A stretch of DNA of 64,000 nucleotides, taken from contig CACMPM010000003.1 in NCBI GenBank assembly GCA_902615625.1, positions 16,001-80,000 of the forward strand, given 5' to 3'. The translations under genes were made by a program, and so were the position numbers. Position 1 is the stretch's first letter. The number at the start of each line of letters is the position of its first letter. This document shows positions 27,505 through 36,592 of this stretch, piece after piece. The notes under the pieces are model-generated. The model saw only the letters and a list, made by a program, of their open reading frames with translations. It searched no databases and was not told the DNA's origin. Origin of the DNA: an uncultured Alphaproteobacteria bacterium (GTDB lineage: Bacteria > Pseudomonadota > Alphaproteobacteria > HIMB59 > GCA-002718135).

Positions 27505-28535
27505 TTCTTATTATTAATATACATTAGTTGGTCCAAAACTCTTCTTGAGTAACCATATTCATTATCATACCATAAGACTAATTTTATCAAATCCTGATTA
27601 ACCATTGTCCATCTATGATCAATATTCACAGAATAATCAGATTTAATAAAATCTAGAGATACTAAGGGGTCAAAATTATTTTTTATAATGTTAAATTTTT
27701 GTTTTCTTTCAAAATCTTTAAATAAACTTATAATTTTAGTTTTATTAGTATTTTTTTTTACTTTTATAGTTAAATCTGCACTTCCAACTATTGATGTTGG
27801 AACTCTATATGAAAATGACCCAATAAAATTTTTTTTAAGATTTAACACGTTTAAAGTTTCATCTACGGCTGTTGTAGGTTTTGGAATTAAATTTCCTATA
27901 GCTGATCTACCCAAGGCATAATGATCAAAAATACTACCTGGTTTTGACCACGATACAGATGGGCCATCCATTAAATTTTGATAATTTAACCAAGGATGTG
28001 CTGTAGTTATAAACCCACCTAAAATTTTAAAATATTTATTAATAATATTTAAAACAGGTGCTAGAGCAGTTGCATCACAAATACTGGAAGATAATATTTT
28101 ATGGGATTTTTTTATAAATTTATCTTCATTTGCTCCTAAAACCATTTGAAAATCAGTTTCTGGGGGGCAATGAGTAAATATTATGGCTTGAAGTGTGCTT
28201 AATTTTTTAATTATTTTTTTTGCTTTTTTTACGTTTGAAGAAATACCAGATGAATCTATAATAAAGTCTAAGTTAAATTTTTCAAATTTTATTTTATCTA
28301 AATTTTGTTCCTGAGATATAAAAATTTTATGAAATTTATTACAGAGATAACCATTTTTTAGTTCAAATTTGTTTTCATTTTTTCCAAAAATTGTATCATA
28401 GTTCGTTGTATAAACTATATTTTTTTTATCAGGATTTATTTCATTGATAATTTTAACATTAATTTTCGATGGATCAATTGACCGTAAAATTGATCTTCCT
28501 ATTCTTCCAAGACCATTAATTCCAATATTAATCAT
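27501..28535 (-). CDS. GAPDH-family aldehyde dehydrogenase within glycan cassette
   Basis: This 344-residue protein has the full GAPDH fold: NGLGRIGR at 7-14, the nucleophile Cys153 and the activating His180, 27 residues apart as in canonical GAPDH, and WYDNEYGYS near the C-terminus. The catalytic loop reads SSSICDATALAP instead of SNASCTTNCLAP, so the Thr and Asn that normally surround the Cys are changed, which suggests another substrate or altered phosphate handling. A housekeeping GAPDH would not be expected between CMP-sugar genes. It could oxidise or make a C3-C5 aldehyde feeding the two neighbouring aldolases. It overlaps the NeuA-like gene by four bases. Confidence 0.85.
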   Translation of the reverse strand: MINIGINGLGRIGRSILRSIDPSKINVKIINEINPDKKNIVYTTNYDTIFGKNENKFELKNGYLCNKFHKIFISQEQNLDKIKFEKFNLDFIIDSSGISSNVKKAKKIIKKLSTLQAIIFTHCPPETDFQMVLGANEDKFIKKSHKILSSSICDATALAPVLNIINKYFKILGGFITTAHPWLNYQNLMDGPSVSWSKPGSIFDHYALGRSAIGNLIPKPTTAVDETLNVLNLKKNFIGSFSYRVPTSIVGSADLTIKVKKNTNKTKIISLFKDFERKQKFNIIKNNFDPLVSLDFIKSDYSVNIDHRWTMVNQDLIKLVLWYDNEYGYSRRVLDQLMYINNKK

Positions 28536-28541
28536 GATTAA

Positions 28542-30362
28542 CTAATATAGAGTTTGTTTAAATTTCTCATATATATCCTCATATTCTTTATCAGAATTAA
28601 TTAAATTATCCCATAAATATGTATTTTTCTTTATGTAATCAAAATTTCTTAACATAAATGATATTGACATACTCAGATTCTTTTCAGAATCACAAAAATA
28701 TATTGGACTATCTGTATTAATATTATCTTTTATTATAGGTGAATTAAAATGATTATACGAATTTAAAGGATCATAATTTAGAACTGGAAGTTTTCTTAGT
28801 AAAGAGTCTTCAATGACAGTTGATGAATAACTTATTAAAAAATCGGAATTTAAAATGCAATCTTCAATATTATTGTTAGTATCTATATGATAACAGTCTG
28901 AATCTAATAATTTAGACTCTAGATCTTTAGTAGTAAGTCCTAAAATTGGCCTAAACTTAATAACTAAATGAACATCATTTAAATTATTTACTAGTCTTAT
29001 TAAAGTATTCAAATTAGATATGTATTCATAAATTGTCTCAAATATTAAAGGTCTTAAATTTTCATAAGATTTTGGAGTAGAAGCATGTAAAATTATTCTT
29101 TTGTTATAATTTTTAATCCATAAATTTTTTCTTTGATTATTATCCTTGATAGAAACAGTATATTTTTTTTCTTTCTCTAATAAAATATTTGATTTTAATC
29201 CTTCAAAAGAATTTATATAATTAGTCATCATTTTTGATCTTGATAATAAATATTTGAATTCAGCATTTATTATTGTTCTTGAATTAAAATTCCATTGCAT
29301 TTGAAATAATTTTTTATCGTGATCAAAATAAGTACCATGTGGAACTAAAATTGTAGGTAAATTATTATTTTGACAATATTCTCCAATTGCATAACCAAAA
29401 CCAAGAGCATTTTGAGATATTATTAATGATATATTAAGTTTTTTTTTGATAAATTCAAAAAAATTTATTTTTTTATTTATTTCAAATATTTCAAATTTAA
29501 TTTTAGATCTAAAATAATTATTTAGATATAGTCTGATATCTAAGTTTTTATAATAATAATGTTTTTTATGAAAGTTTATATTGATTATACTATTTTTAAT
29601 TTTTTCATCTAAATACTTTGTTGATAAATTTTGTGTGATTAAAAAAAAATATTTAAGTTTAAATAGATTGAATATACTATGAAAAATATTTTTTTTACTT
29701 ATGGAGAAAAATAATGTTAAAAAATTTTTATTTTTTTTTCTAAAATTATTTGAAATATTTTCGATACCATAAGAATCATGGACTAAAAGCAGAATTTTTT
29801 TTCTCAATAACTTTAAAATTAATAAATTAAGAAGATTAAAAAAAGAATTAAAGTAAGATCTAAATATATATGATGATGTAATTTCTTTTTTTATTAAATT
29901 TGTTTTTATAGCTAATTTTTGGGTTATTATATATTCATAAAAAATATTACCAAATGTAAATTTAAAATCAGATATATTATCTAAATTTTTGTATTTCAAT
30001 AAAAAGAGATTTAAATATTTTGGCTTAAAAAAATAAATTATTCTTTCTACTAAATATAAACTAAGAATTAATTTTGTTATATAAAACCTATAATAATAAT
30101 TAATTGTATATTTGTAAGAATTTTTAATTTTTAAATTGTCACTTAATTTAATATCTTCATTAATATAATGAATAAATTTATCTGATTGAATAATAAGTTC
30201 GTCATAAAATTTTATATCAAAAAATTCATAAATATTTTTATAATTTATTTTATTTTTATCTAAATAGTTGTCAATTTTCGGTGATGTTGATAACACTTCA
30301 TATTCTGTTAAATCTAAGTTTTTTAATTGAATAATATCTTCTAGTACAATAATTTTTTTCAT
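28542..30362 (-). CDS. large uncharacterised glycosyltransferase-like protein (GT-B?)
   Basis: I do not recognise a named family. The 606-residue protein is very Lys/Ile/Asn-rich without clear transmembrane helices. Its C-terminal third holds LVPHGTYFDHDK near 334-345, ILHASTPKSYENL near 420-432 and FLISYSSTVIEDSLLRKLPVLNYDP near 520-544, a pattern like the nucleotide-binding half of capsule and LPS GT-B enzymes. It directly follows a similar-sized gene with a four-base overlap. Its place between the GAPDH/aldolase cassette and the legionaminic acid genes makes it a candidate transferase for a CMP-ulosonic acid, by inference. Confidence 0.5.
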   Translation of the reverse strand: MKKIIVLEDIIQLKNLDLTEYEVLSTSPKIDNYLDKNKINYKNIYEFFDIKFYDELIIQSDKFIHYINEDIKLSDNLKIKNSYKYTINYYYRFYITKLILSLYLVERIIYFFKPKYLNLFLLKYKNLDNISDFKFTFGNIFYEYIITQKLAIKTNLIKKEITSSYIFRSYFNSFFNLLNLLILKLLRKKILLLVHDSYGIENISNNFRKKNKNFLTLFFSISKKNIFHSIFNLFKLKYFFLITQNLSTKYLDEKIKNSIININFHKKHYYYKNLDIRLYLNNYFRSKIKFEIFEINKKINFFEFIKKKLNISLIISQNALGFGYAIGEYCQNNNLPTILVPHGTYFDHDKKLFQMQWNFNSRTIINAEFKYLLSRSKMMTNYINSFEGLKSNILLEKEKKYTVSIKDNNQRKNLWIKNYNKRIILHASTPKSYENLRPLIFETIYEYISNLNTLIRLVNNLNDVHLVIKFRPILGLTTKDLESKLLDSDCYHIDTNNNIEDCILNSDFLISYSSTVIEDSLLRKLPVLNYDPLNSYNHFNSPIIKDNINTDSPIYFCDSEKNLSMSISFMLRNFDYIKKNTYLWDNLINSDKEYEDIYEKFKQTLY

Positions 30363-32137
30363 TTTGTAAAATTAATTATTGAGTTATGACCGTAATCTCT
30401 AAGATAATAATTATTAGAATTTTTTATAGTGATATCTTTGTTTTTATTTTTATTTTTTTTAATTAGTTTTAAATATTTTAATACTCTCTCTTGTCCATTA
30501 AAATCATTAAAGAAATTTATTTCTTTTTTATAATCATCTGCGATTTTAAAATTGCATTTATTATTAATATATTTATCTAGCATATCTCTTAATTCATTTG
30601 ATGAATTTACTATACAATTTTTAAAAATATGATGATAATTTTTATCAATATTCATATTTGTATCAAGAAAAATTACATCTTTTCCAATTGACGAAGCTAA
30701 TAATACCGGTGAACTTAAACAGAAACCTAAAACACAATCTGATTCATTTATAAATTCTAAAGATGCATGCGTATGATCTATTTTATCAAAAAGATTCATT
30801 TTTTTTATTTTACTCAAATATTGAGTATTATTTTTTTTTGTTTTTAAATAAATATTTATTTTATATTTTGCTTTTAGTTTAGATAATGTATGGATTGTTT
30901 CAAAAATATTTTTTGAAGATGTAGCTATATCTAAACCAACAGATGTATCAAAAAGAGTAATAGTTTTGTTTTTATTAAATTTTTCTTTAGGTATTAAATT
31001 TTTAATATAATTTATATTTCCTGAATATCCTGAAAAAATATGAAATTTAGAATAATCATTAGACTGTCTATATATATTTGATACAAACTTACCCCAAACA
31101 AAATAAATATCTGAAATTTTTCTATAATGAGTAAACTCATATTCAGAAGGAAAATCACCTCCACTAAAACTAGAAGATAATGAAACACAATTTTTTATGC
31201 ATTTACTAGCGTGCTGAATTAACAAAGCTTTTGATGATTCATAATTTGTATATAGAAAGTCTGGCTGAAATTTAATTATCATTATTTTTAAATAAAAATA
31301 ATCTATGAAATCATTTAGTAAGATAATTTTAGTGCTTAAAGATATTTTGTACCTTGAAAAAATATGAACCTTATAAAAGATATAAAATAATAATTTTGGG
31401 AACTTTAAAAAGTTTATTCTTTTATAACTATAATTTATGTTATTTAACTTAATATTTTTATTGTTTAATAGAATTGCATTATTACTAAAAGATGAAATTA
31501 TTTTATTTATCGAAACATTTTTTCTATTTTTATTTACAGGATGAATATAAAATAAATTTTCGATTTTTAATTTTTTTGACCAACTAAATGGAGTAAATGT
31601 AAATAAATTAATAATTAATCTTATAAATATTTTAGTTTTAAAGAAATTATTATATTTGTTTTTTAAAATAATATCATCGTAATTACACAAGTTAATAAAA
31701 TTATTATAAAAAATTATATTAGAAAAATGGTATAATTTACTATTTTTAAAAATATTTATATATTCAGGTTTATTTAAAATAACAAGTTTTGGGCTATATA
31801 ATTTTGCGAAATTATACATTACAATTATCTTCCATATATCTTCAAAAATTAAATTACCTATTCTAATTTTAATATATTTATCTTCTATATTATTTAGTTT
31901 ATGAGTATTGAAATACTCAGCAACTAAATCATTCGCAATTTTAATATTTTTCTTATAAAATTTATTAGCTTCAATTTTTTTATATATGCATTTAATATTC
32001 AACATACCAAATAAAATTTTAAAAATATAGTCTGCAAATAAGTATTTAGAATTATTTAAATAAATTAATTTTGTTTTATTATTTAATAAAATTATTTTGA
32101 AGAAAGAATTAAAATTTAAACTATCAACAATATACAT
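30359..32137 (-). CDS. large uncharacterised glycosyltransferase-like protein (GT-B?)
   Basis: This 592-residue protein matches no family I can name. It shares size, composition and a GT-B-like C-terminus with its neighbour at 28542: TITLFDTSVGLD near 399-410 and SDCVLGFCLSSPVLLASSIGKDVIFLD near 476-502, reminiscent of the donor-binding region of polysaccharide transferases. GGDFPSEYEFTHYRKISDIYFVWG near 335-358 resembles the acceptor-side segment of similar proteins. Its start lies one base from LegF, the CMP-legionaminate synthetase, so a legionaminyltransferase is a reasonable hypothesis, not a demonstrated function. Confidence 0.5.
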   Translation of the reverse strand: MYIVDSLNFNSFFKIILLNNKTKLIYLNNSKYLFADYIFKILFGMLNIKCIYKKIEANKFYKKNIKIANDLVAEYFNTHKLNNIEDKYIKIRIGNLIFEDIWKIIVMYNFAKLYSPKLVILNKPEYINIFKNSKLYHFSNIIFYNNFINLCNYDDIILKNKYNNFFKTKIFIRLIINLFTFTPFSWSKKLKIENLFYIHPVNKNRKNVSINKIISSFSNNAILLNNKNIKLNNINYSYKRINFLKFPKLLFYIFYKVHIFSRYKISLSTKIILLNDFIDYFYLKIMIIKFQPDFLYTNYESSKALLIQHASKCIKNCVSLSSSFSGGDFPSEYEFTHYRKISDIYFVWGKFVSNIYRQSNDYSKFHIFSGYSGNINYIKNLIPKEKFNKNKTITLFDTSVGLDIATSSKNIFETIHTLSKLKAKYKINIYLKTKKNNTQYLSKIKKMNLFDKIDHTHASLEFINESDCVLGFCLSSPVLLASSIGKDVIFLDTNMNIDKNYHHIFKNCIVNSSNELRDMLDKYINNKCNFKIADDYKKEINFFNDFNGQERVLKYLKLIKKNKNKNKDITIKNSNNYYLRDYGHNSIINFTK

Positions 32138-32138
32138 T

Positions 32139-32771
32139 TTAAATTATTTTTTTAAAGTTGATCCAATCTTTGATCGTATCAATATCAATTGATTCTTGAA
32201 AGTTATTGCAAATAGTAAATTTTGTGTGATTATTTACAAAACTCTTATTTTTAAATAGAGATTTTTTTTTAATGAAATAAAAATTTCCATTTATAAAATA
32301 ATTTTTATTTATTATTAAGTTATTCTTATTTAGAGTTTTTTTATTGAATTTAATTGGTGAAACTGAAACTAAGCTTAAATCATCTCCATTACAAAAAATT
32401 TTAAATTTACGATTGATGTTTCTCAAATTTCTAAATGGCGATGTTGGTTGGAGAAGAATTATATTATTTATTTTTGCAATATTTTTTTCATACCAGTTTA
32501 TAGCATGCTTTGCAGACGCATATGAAGTAGTATTATCCCTTGATAAATAATTTGGTCTTTCTAATATTTTAATAGATTTATAATTTTTATTTATATGTCT
32601 TATTAACTTCTTGTTATCAGTTGATGTTATAATATCATTAATATTTTTAATTTGTTTGGCAATTTCCAAAGTATAATCAATTAATTTTTTATTATTTTTG
32701 ACTTTTTTTAAATTTTTATTTTTTAATCTTTTTGAATTTTTTCTTGCTAAAATAAGTATTATATTATTCAT
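32139..32771 (-). CDS. legF: CMP-N,N'-diacetyllegionaminic acid synthase-like (LegF)
   Basis: This acylneuraminate cytidylyltransferase family member has 210 residues. ARKNSKRLKNKN at 9-20 binds the CTP triphosphate, and LLQPTSPFR at 106-114 and a final DIDT near the end are typical. It should convert legionaminic acid and CTP into CMP-legionaminate. Assignment as LegF rests on its place at the end of a complete leg gene series. It overlaps the PtmE-like gene by eight bases. It is somewhat shorter than the usual 225-235 residues but complete. Confidence 0.85.
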   Translation of the reverse strand: MNNIILILARKNSKRLKNKNLKKVKNNKKLIDYTLEIAKQIKNINDIITSTDNKKLIRHINKNYKSIKILERPNYLSRDNTTSYASAKHAINWYEKNIAKINNIILLQPTSPFRNLRNINRKFKIFCNGDDLSLVSVSPIKFNKKTLNKNNLIINKNYFINGNFYFIKKKSLFKNKSFVNNHTKFTICNNFQESIDIDTIKDWINFKKII

Positions 32772-33834
32772 TAAGAGTTTTTTTAGCTTGATTTAAATCT
32801 TTAATATTTCCAATATCACTCCATGACTCATGCAATGGAAATGCATTTACTTTTTTATTAGATTTAATTAGAGATAAAAAAATATTGGTCATGTTTATAT
32901 GATCTTTAACATATTTTTTATTTAATATTTCTGGACTTAATACATAAACACCTGCATTTATTTTTGTATTATTTTTTGGTTTTTCAATAATATTTAATAT
33001 TTTTGAACCTTTTGTTTTAACAACGCCGAAAGGATGCTCATGAATATAATTATTTACAACCATTGTAGCACAAGATTTTTTTTGTATATGAGAATTTATC
33101 AAACTTGTAAAATTAATATTTGATAGTATGTCTCCGTTTGAAACTACAATAGGCTTTGATATCTTTTTTTTTATCATTCCTAAAGATCCTCCAGTTCCGA
33201 GAGGCTCTTTCTCCTCTAAAAATTCAAGTTTTATATCTAATTCTTTTATTTTTTTTTCATTAAAATATTTTTTAAATGCACTTGCTAAATAATTAACTGA
33301 TATTATAAATTTTCTAAATCCATGTTTTTTTGCATTTTCAATTATATGTTCAATAATTGGTTTTTTAGCAATTTTAACTAGTGGTTTAGGTAATTTTTTT
33401 GTAATTGGAAGTAATCTTTCGCCCCTACCACCAGCCATTATAAAAAAATAATTATCTTTTTTTGGATAAATGACTAAATCTTCTCTTATTAAGAAATTAT
33501 TGATAGTTTTGTCATTATTAAGAATTGGCAAATGACTAATTTGCATTGAATTAATAATATTTGCATAATTATTTTTGAAGTTTTTTTTGTAAAAAAATTT
33601 AGGTTTATTATTTAAAACTTTTTCAATACTTGTAGTTAAATCAATACCTTTTAATAATGCTCTTCTTATATCTCCATCTGTAATAGTTCCAAGAAGTTGT
33701 TTTTTTTTATTAACAATTATACAAATTTGTAGTGAAGCACTATCAATTATTTCTATAATTTCTCTAATAGTTGTTTTTTTATGATAAAAAACCAAGCAAT
33801 TAGACCATATAGTTTTATCAACAGGAATTAACAT
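32764..33834 (-). CDS. ptmE: PtmE-like sugar-1-phosphate guanylyltransferase with CBS pair
   Basis: The N-terminal 120 residues form a CBS-domain pair (LLGTITDGDIRRALLKG near 47-63). They are followed by a nucleotidyltransferase domain starting MAGGRGERLLPITKKLPKPL near residue 133. This arrangement is known from PtmE of Campylobacter, which makes GDP-glucosamine for the GDP-based legionaminic acid route. It lies between LegG and LegF with overlaps of seven and eight bases. The CBS pair may regulate activity by nucleotide binding. A mannose-1-phosphate guanylyltransferase-like role is the alternative; the leg context favours PtmE. Confidence 0.85.
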   Translation of the reverse strand: MLIPVDKTIWSNCLVFYHKKTTIREIIEIIDSASLQICIIVNKKKQLLGTITDGDIRRALLKGIDLTTSIEKVLNNKPKFFYKKNFKNNYANIINSMQISHLPILNNDKTINNFLIREDLVIYPKKDNYFFIMAGGRGERLLPITKKLPKPLVKIAKKPIIEHIIENAKKHGFRKFIISVNYLASAFKKYFNEKKIKELDIKLEFLEEKEPLGTGGSLGMIKKKISKPIVVSNGDILSNINFTSLINSHIQKKSCATMVVNNYIHEHPFGVVKTKGSKILNIIEKPKNNTKINAGVYVLSPEILNKKYVKDHINMTNIFLSLIKSNKKVNAFPLHESWSDIGNIKDLNQAKKTLNE

Positions 33835-34997
33835 TTAAAATTAATATCTTTAAAAGATTTGAATTTATTATCATTAAATTTTATATTACTTAATATTTTA
33901 AAAATTCTTTTTGCAACACCTTGTCTACCATAAATATTTTCCTTAAGATTAATTAAAGTTTTAAATTTTTTGGAATAAAGTTTTTTAATACTTTTAGTTA
34001 TTTCATCTTCAGTTACATTACAACTAATAATTTTTTTACTCAAGATTCTTCCATCTTGTCTGTTTCCAATGTTTATAACTCCTTTGTTAAAATATGGTAC
34101 TTCTATAATACCACTAGAGGAATTGCCTATCACTCCATCATATAATTTTAAAATAGAGAAATAATCTGTTTGACCTAAGGATGGAACCAATTTTGAATTT
34201 TGATTATTTTTTTCAAATTTTTTTATACTTTTTATAATTGTTAAATTTTTTATATCATTATTTGGAATGGTAAATAAATAAAATATATCTTTAAATTTAC
34301 TAAATGTTTTTAGCAAAATTTTTATTTGCCTAATATTATCTTTTGAAGAAATAGTATCTGGATGAAAAGTTACCAAAAGGTTTTTGTTTTTCAAAGATAT
34401 ATTGTATTTTTTTAAAATATTTTTTTTTGCAAATTTTTTATTTAAAAAAATTGAATCAACTCCGATGGCACCAACATTAAAAATTTTATTTTTTTCTTCT
34501 CCTAATTGTATTAATCTTTTTTTATAAGAAGAATGTGCAACAAAATGAATTGAGCTCATTTTTGAAATTGAATGTCTAATTGAATCGTCCAATGATCCAT
34601 TTGTAACTTCACCCCCATGTAAATGAACAATTGGAATTCTTTGATAGTAAGATGCTACACTTGCTGCAAATATTTCAGTTCTGTCTCCAAGAACGACTAT
34701 AAAATCAAATTTATTTTTTTTAAAATATATTGAGAATTTCTTTATTCCTGAAGATATATATTCATTTATTGCGTGACTATTATCACCATTGATATTCATC
34801 CTAATAATTTTTGTATTTTTAGGATAATCTTGAATTATATTGTGAATTGTTTCTCCATAACGTTTTTCGAGATGCATACCTGTTGCTAGTACTTTATAAG
34901 TATAATTTTTTTTATCATTTTTAAATTGATTTATTAAATTTTTTAATAAACCATAATCTGCTCTACTTCCCGTAACAAAGGCAACATTTTTTTTCAT
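33828..34997 (-). CDS. legG: hydrolysing NDP-HexNAc 2-epimerase (LegG/NeuC family)
   Basis: The enzyme removes the nucleotide and inverts C2 of NDP-2,4-diacetamido-2,4,6-trideoxyglucose, giving the 6-deoxy-ManNAc4NAc needed for legionaminic acid. The 389-residue sequence has FVTGSRADYGLL at 7-18, LGDRTEIFAA near 102-111, HLHGGE near 125-130 and GNSSSGIIEVP near 291-301, all typical of NeuC/LegG proteins. It overlaps LegI by four bases and the PtmE-like gene by seven. NeuC, with UDP-GlcNAc as substrate, looks alike; the LegB and LegC neighbours decide the call. Confidence 0.9.
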   Translation of the reverse strand: MKKNVAFVTGSRADYGLLKNLINQFKNDKKNYTYKVLATGMHLEKRYGETIHNIIQDYPKNTKIIRMNINGDNSHAINEYISSGIKKFSIYFKKNKFDFIVVLGDRTEIFAASVASYYQRIPIVHLHGGEVTNGSLDDSIRHSISKMSSIHFVAHSSYKKRLIQLGEEKNKIFNVGAIGVDSIFLNKKFAKKNILKKYNISLKNKNLLVTFHPDTISSKDNIRQIKILLKTFSKFKDIFYLFTIPNNDIKNLTIIKSIKKFEKNNQNSKLVPSLGQTDYFSILKLYDGVIGNSSSGIIEVPYFNKGVINIGNRQDGRILSKKIISCNVTEDEITKSIKKLYSKKFKTLINLKENIYGRQGVAKRIFKILSNIKFNDNKFKSFKDINFKC

Positions 34998-36010
34998 AAT
35001 TTTATAAGTTGATTTTTTAAAAAATTTTTTTTTGCTTTTTGACCTATAATTTTATTCCATATCATTGGTGATAATCCAGTTCCTGGTCTTTTAACGTCCA
35101 AATTTTTTTCAGAAAAAATCTCACCTTTAAAAATATTCTTTTTAGCAACTATTGATTTTCTTACATACTTTATGTTTAAACGTTCAGAATTTGTAATTTT
35201 CTTGTCATTGCTTCCAAGAGCATTCTCAACATTTCTTATTTTTTGAACAAATATTTTAAAATTTCTAAAATTTAAACTAGCTTTGTGATCTGGCCCTCTC
35301 ATAAAATTATTCAGAGTTATATGTTTTTCTATCACAGAGGCTCCAAGTGTAACTGCTGCACAACTTGCTTCATAACCAACTGAATGATCACTATAACCAA
35401 TATTAAGATCTAATTTGGTTTTTAAAGACTTTATTACATTTAGATTTAATTCATTAAATTTCGCAGGGTAGTCTGAGGTGCAATGAAGAATTGTAATTTT
35501 ATTTTTTTTTGTACCATTTGAAGTTAATATTTCAATTGCATTTTTAATTTCTTCAAGATTGGACATACCAGATGACAATATTAATTCACAATTATATTTT
35601 CCAAGGACTGTTAAATAAGGGAAGTTAGTAATTTCGCCTGAAGGTATTTTTATTTTTTTAAGCCCAATTGAAATTAATAATTTTATGCTATCAATATCAA
35701 AAGGGGAACATAAAAAATCTATTTTAATTTTTTTTGCATAATTATATAACTTAATAAGGTTAAATTCATTCAATTGATATTTTTTTAACATATCTGATTG
35801 AGTTGAAAATTTAGTATTTAATTTTTGATAAGGTGCTAGTTTATTTAAAGGTGTTGATAATTTTGTAGAGTCAAATATTTGAAATTTAACACAATCTGCA
35901 CCAGCTTTTTTTGAAATATCTATTAATTCAATTGCTTTTTTAATATTTCCATTATGATTTACGCCTGCTTCAGCAATAATATAAACATTACTTTTGTTGT
36001 TACTAGCCAA
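34994..36010 (-). CDS. legI: legionaminic acid synthase (NeuB family)
   Basis: It condenses phosphoenolpyruvate with 2,4-diacetamido-2,4,6-trideoxymannose. The 338-residue protein shows AEAGVNHNGN at 13-22, the active-site SSGMSN segment, HCTSDYPA near 176-183, SDHSVG and EKHITL in the barrel, then a C-terminal antifreeze/SAF domain (about 280-338) with GTGLSPM. The start is TTG at 36010; no ATG exists before the conserved region and the NeuD-like stop lies directly upstream. It is one of two NeuB-type genes here; the other, at 42209, lies in a different cassette. Confidence 0.92.
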   Translation of the reverse strand: MASNNKSNVYIIAEAGVNHNGNIKKAIELIDISKKAGADCVKFQIFDSTKLSTPLNKLAPYQKLNTKFSTQSDMLKKYQLNEFNLIKLYNYAKKIKIDFLCSPFDIDSIKLLISIGLKKIKIPSGEITNFPYLTVLGKYNCELILSSGMSNLEEIKNAIEILTSNGTKKNKITILHCTSDYPAKFNELNLNVIKSLKTKLDLNIGYSDHSVGYEASCAAVTLGASVIEKHITLNNFMRGPDHKASLNFRNFKIFVQKIRNVENALGSNDKKITNSERLNIKYVRKSIVAKKNIFKGEIFSEKNLDVKRPGTGLSPMIWNKIIGQKAKKNFLKNQLIKL

Positions 36011-36592
36011 TTAAGATATCCTTGAACCCATAGGTATTATTTGATTTGACTTAAGTTCATATCCATTTTTTATTACACTTTTGCTCCCTATGAAACAGTT
36101 TTCATTAATTTTAACATCTCCATTTAATGTAACACTTGTTGATATATGACAATTATTTAATACTTTGCAGTTATGCTCAACTAATGAAAAGTTATTAACT
36201 ATACAATTATCACCTATTTTTGATCCGGCATTTATTAAAACATTATTCATTATTATTGTTCCCTCTCCAATTACGCTTCTTTTAGAAATATATGCATTTT
36301 TTGCAACTATCGTTGGGAGTTTATATCCAATTTTTTTTAATTTTTTGAATATATTATACCTAATTTTATGTGATTTAATTTGTCCAATACCTATAAGAGC
36401 ATATTTATAGAATTTAAATAATTTTAATAAATCTTTATCACTACCTATAACTTTATAGTTATGAACTTTTGTTCCAATTTTTAATTTATTATCGATTAAA
36501 CCTGCTATTTTGTATTTATTTAAATTTTCGATTATTTCTATACAGGCTAATGCATGGCCGCCTGATCCTATAATTATAATATTTTTCCTCAA
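36011..36592 (-). CDS. NeuD/PglD-type sugar N- or O-acetyltransferase (LegH-like)
   Basis: This 193-residue acetyl-CoA-dependent enzyme has an N-terminal Rossmann-like half (IIGSGGHALACIEI at 7-20) and a C-terminal left-handed beta helix of hexapeptide repeats (about 90-190, with EGTIIMNNVLINAGSKIG). PglD and LegH acetylate the 4-amino group made by LegC; NeuD acetylates finished sialic acid. Its position between LegC and LegI favours the LegH role. The stop lies next to the LegI TTG, and the start overlaps LegC by four bases. Confidence 0.87.
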   Translation of the reverse strand: MRKNIIIIGSGGHALACIEIIENLNKYKIAGLIDNKLKIGTKVHNYKVIGSDKDLLKLFKFYKYALIGIGQIKSHKIRYNIFKKLKKIGYKLPTIVAKNAYISKRSVIGEGTIIMNNVLINAGSKIGDNCIVNNFSLVEHNCKVLNNCHISTSVTLNGDVKINENCFIGSKSVIKNGYELKSNQIIPMGSRIS

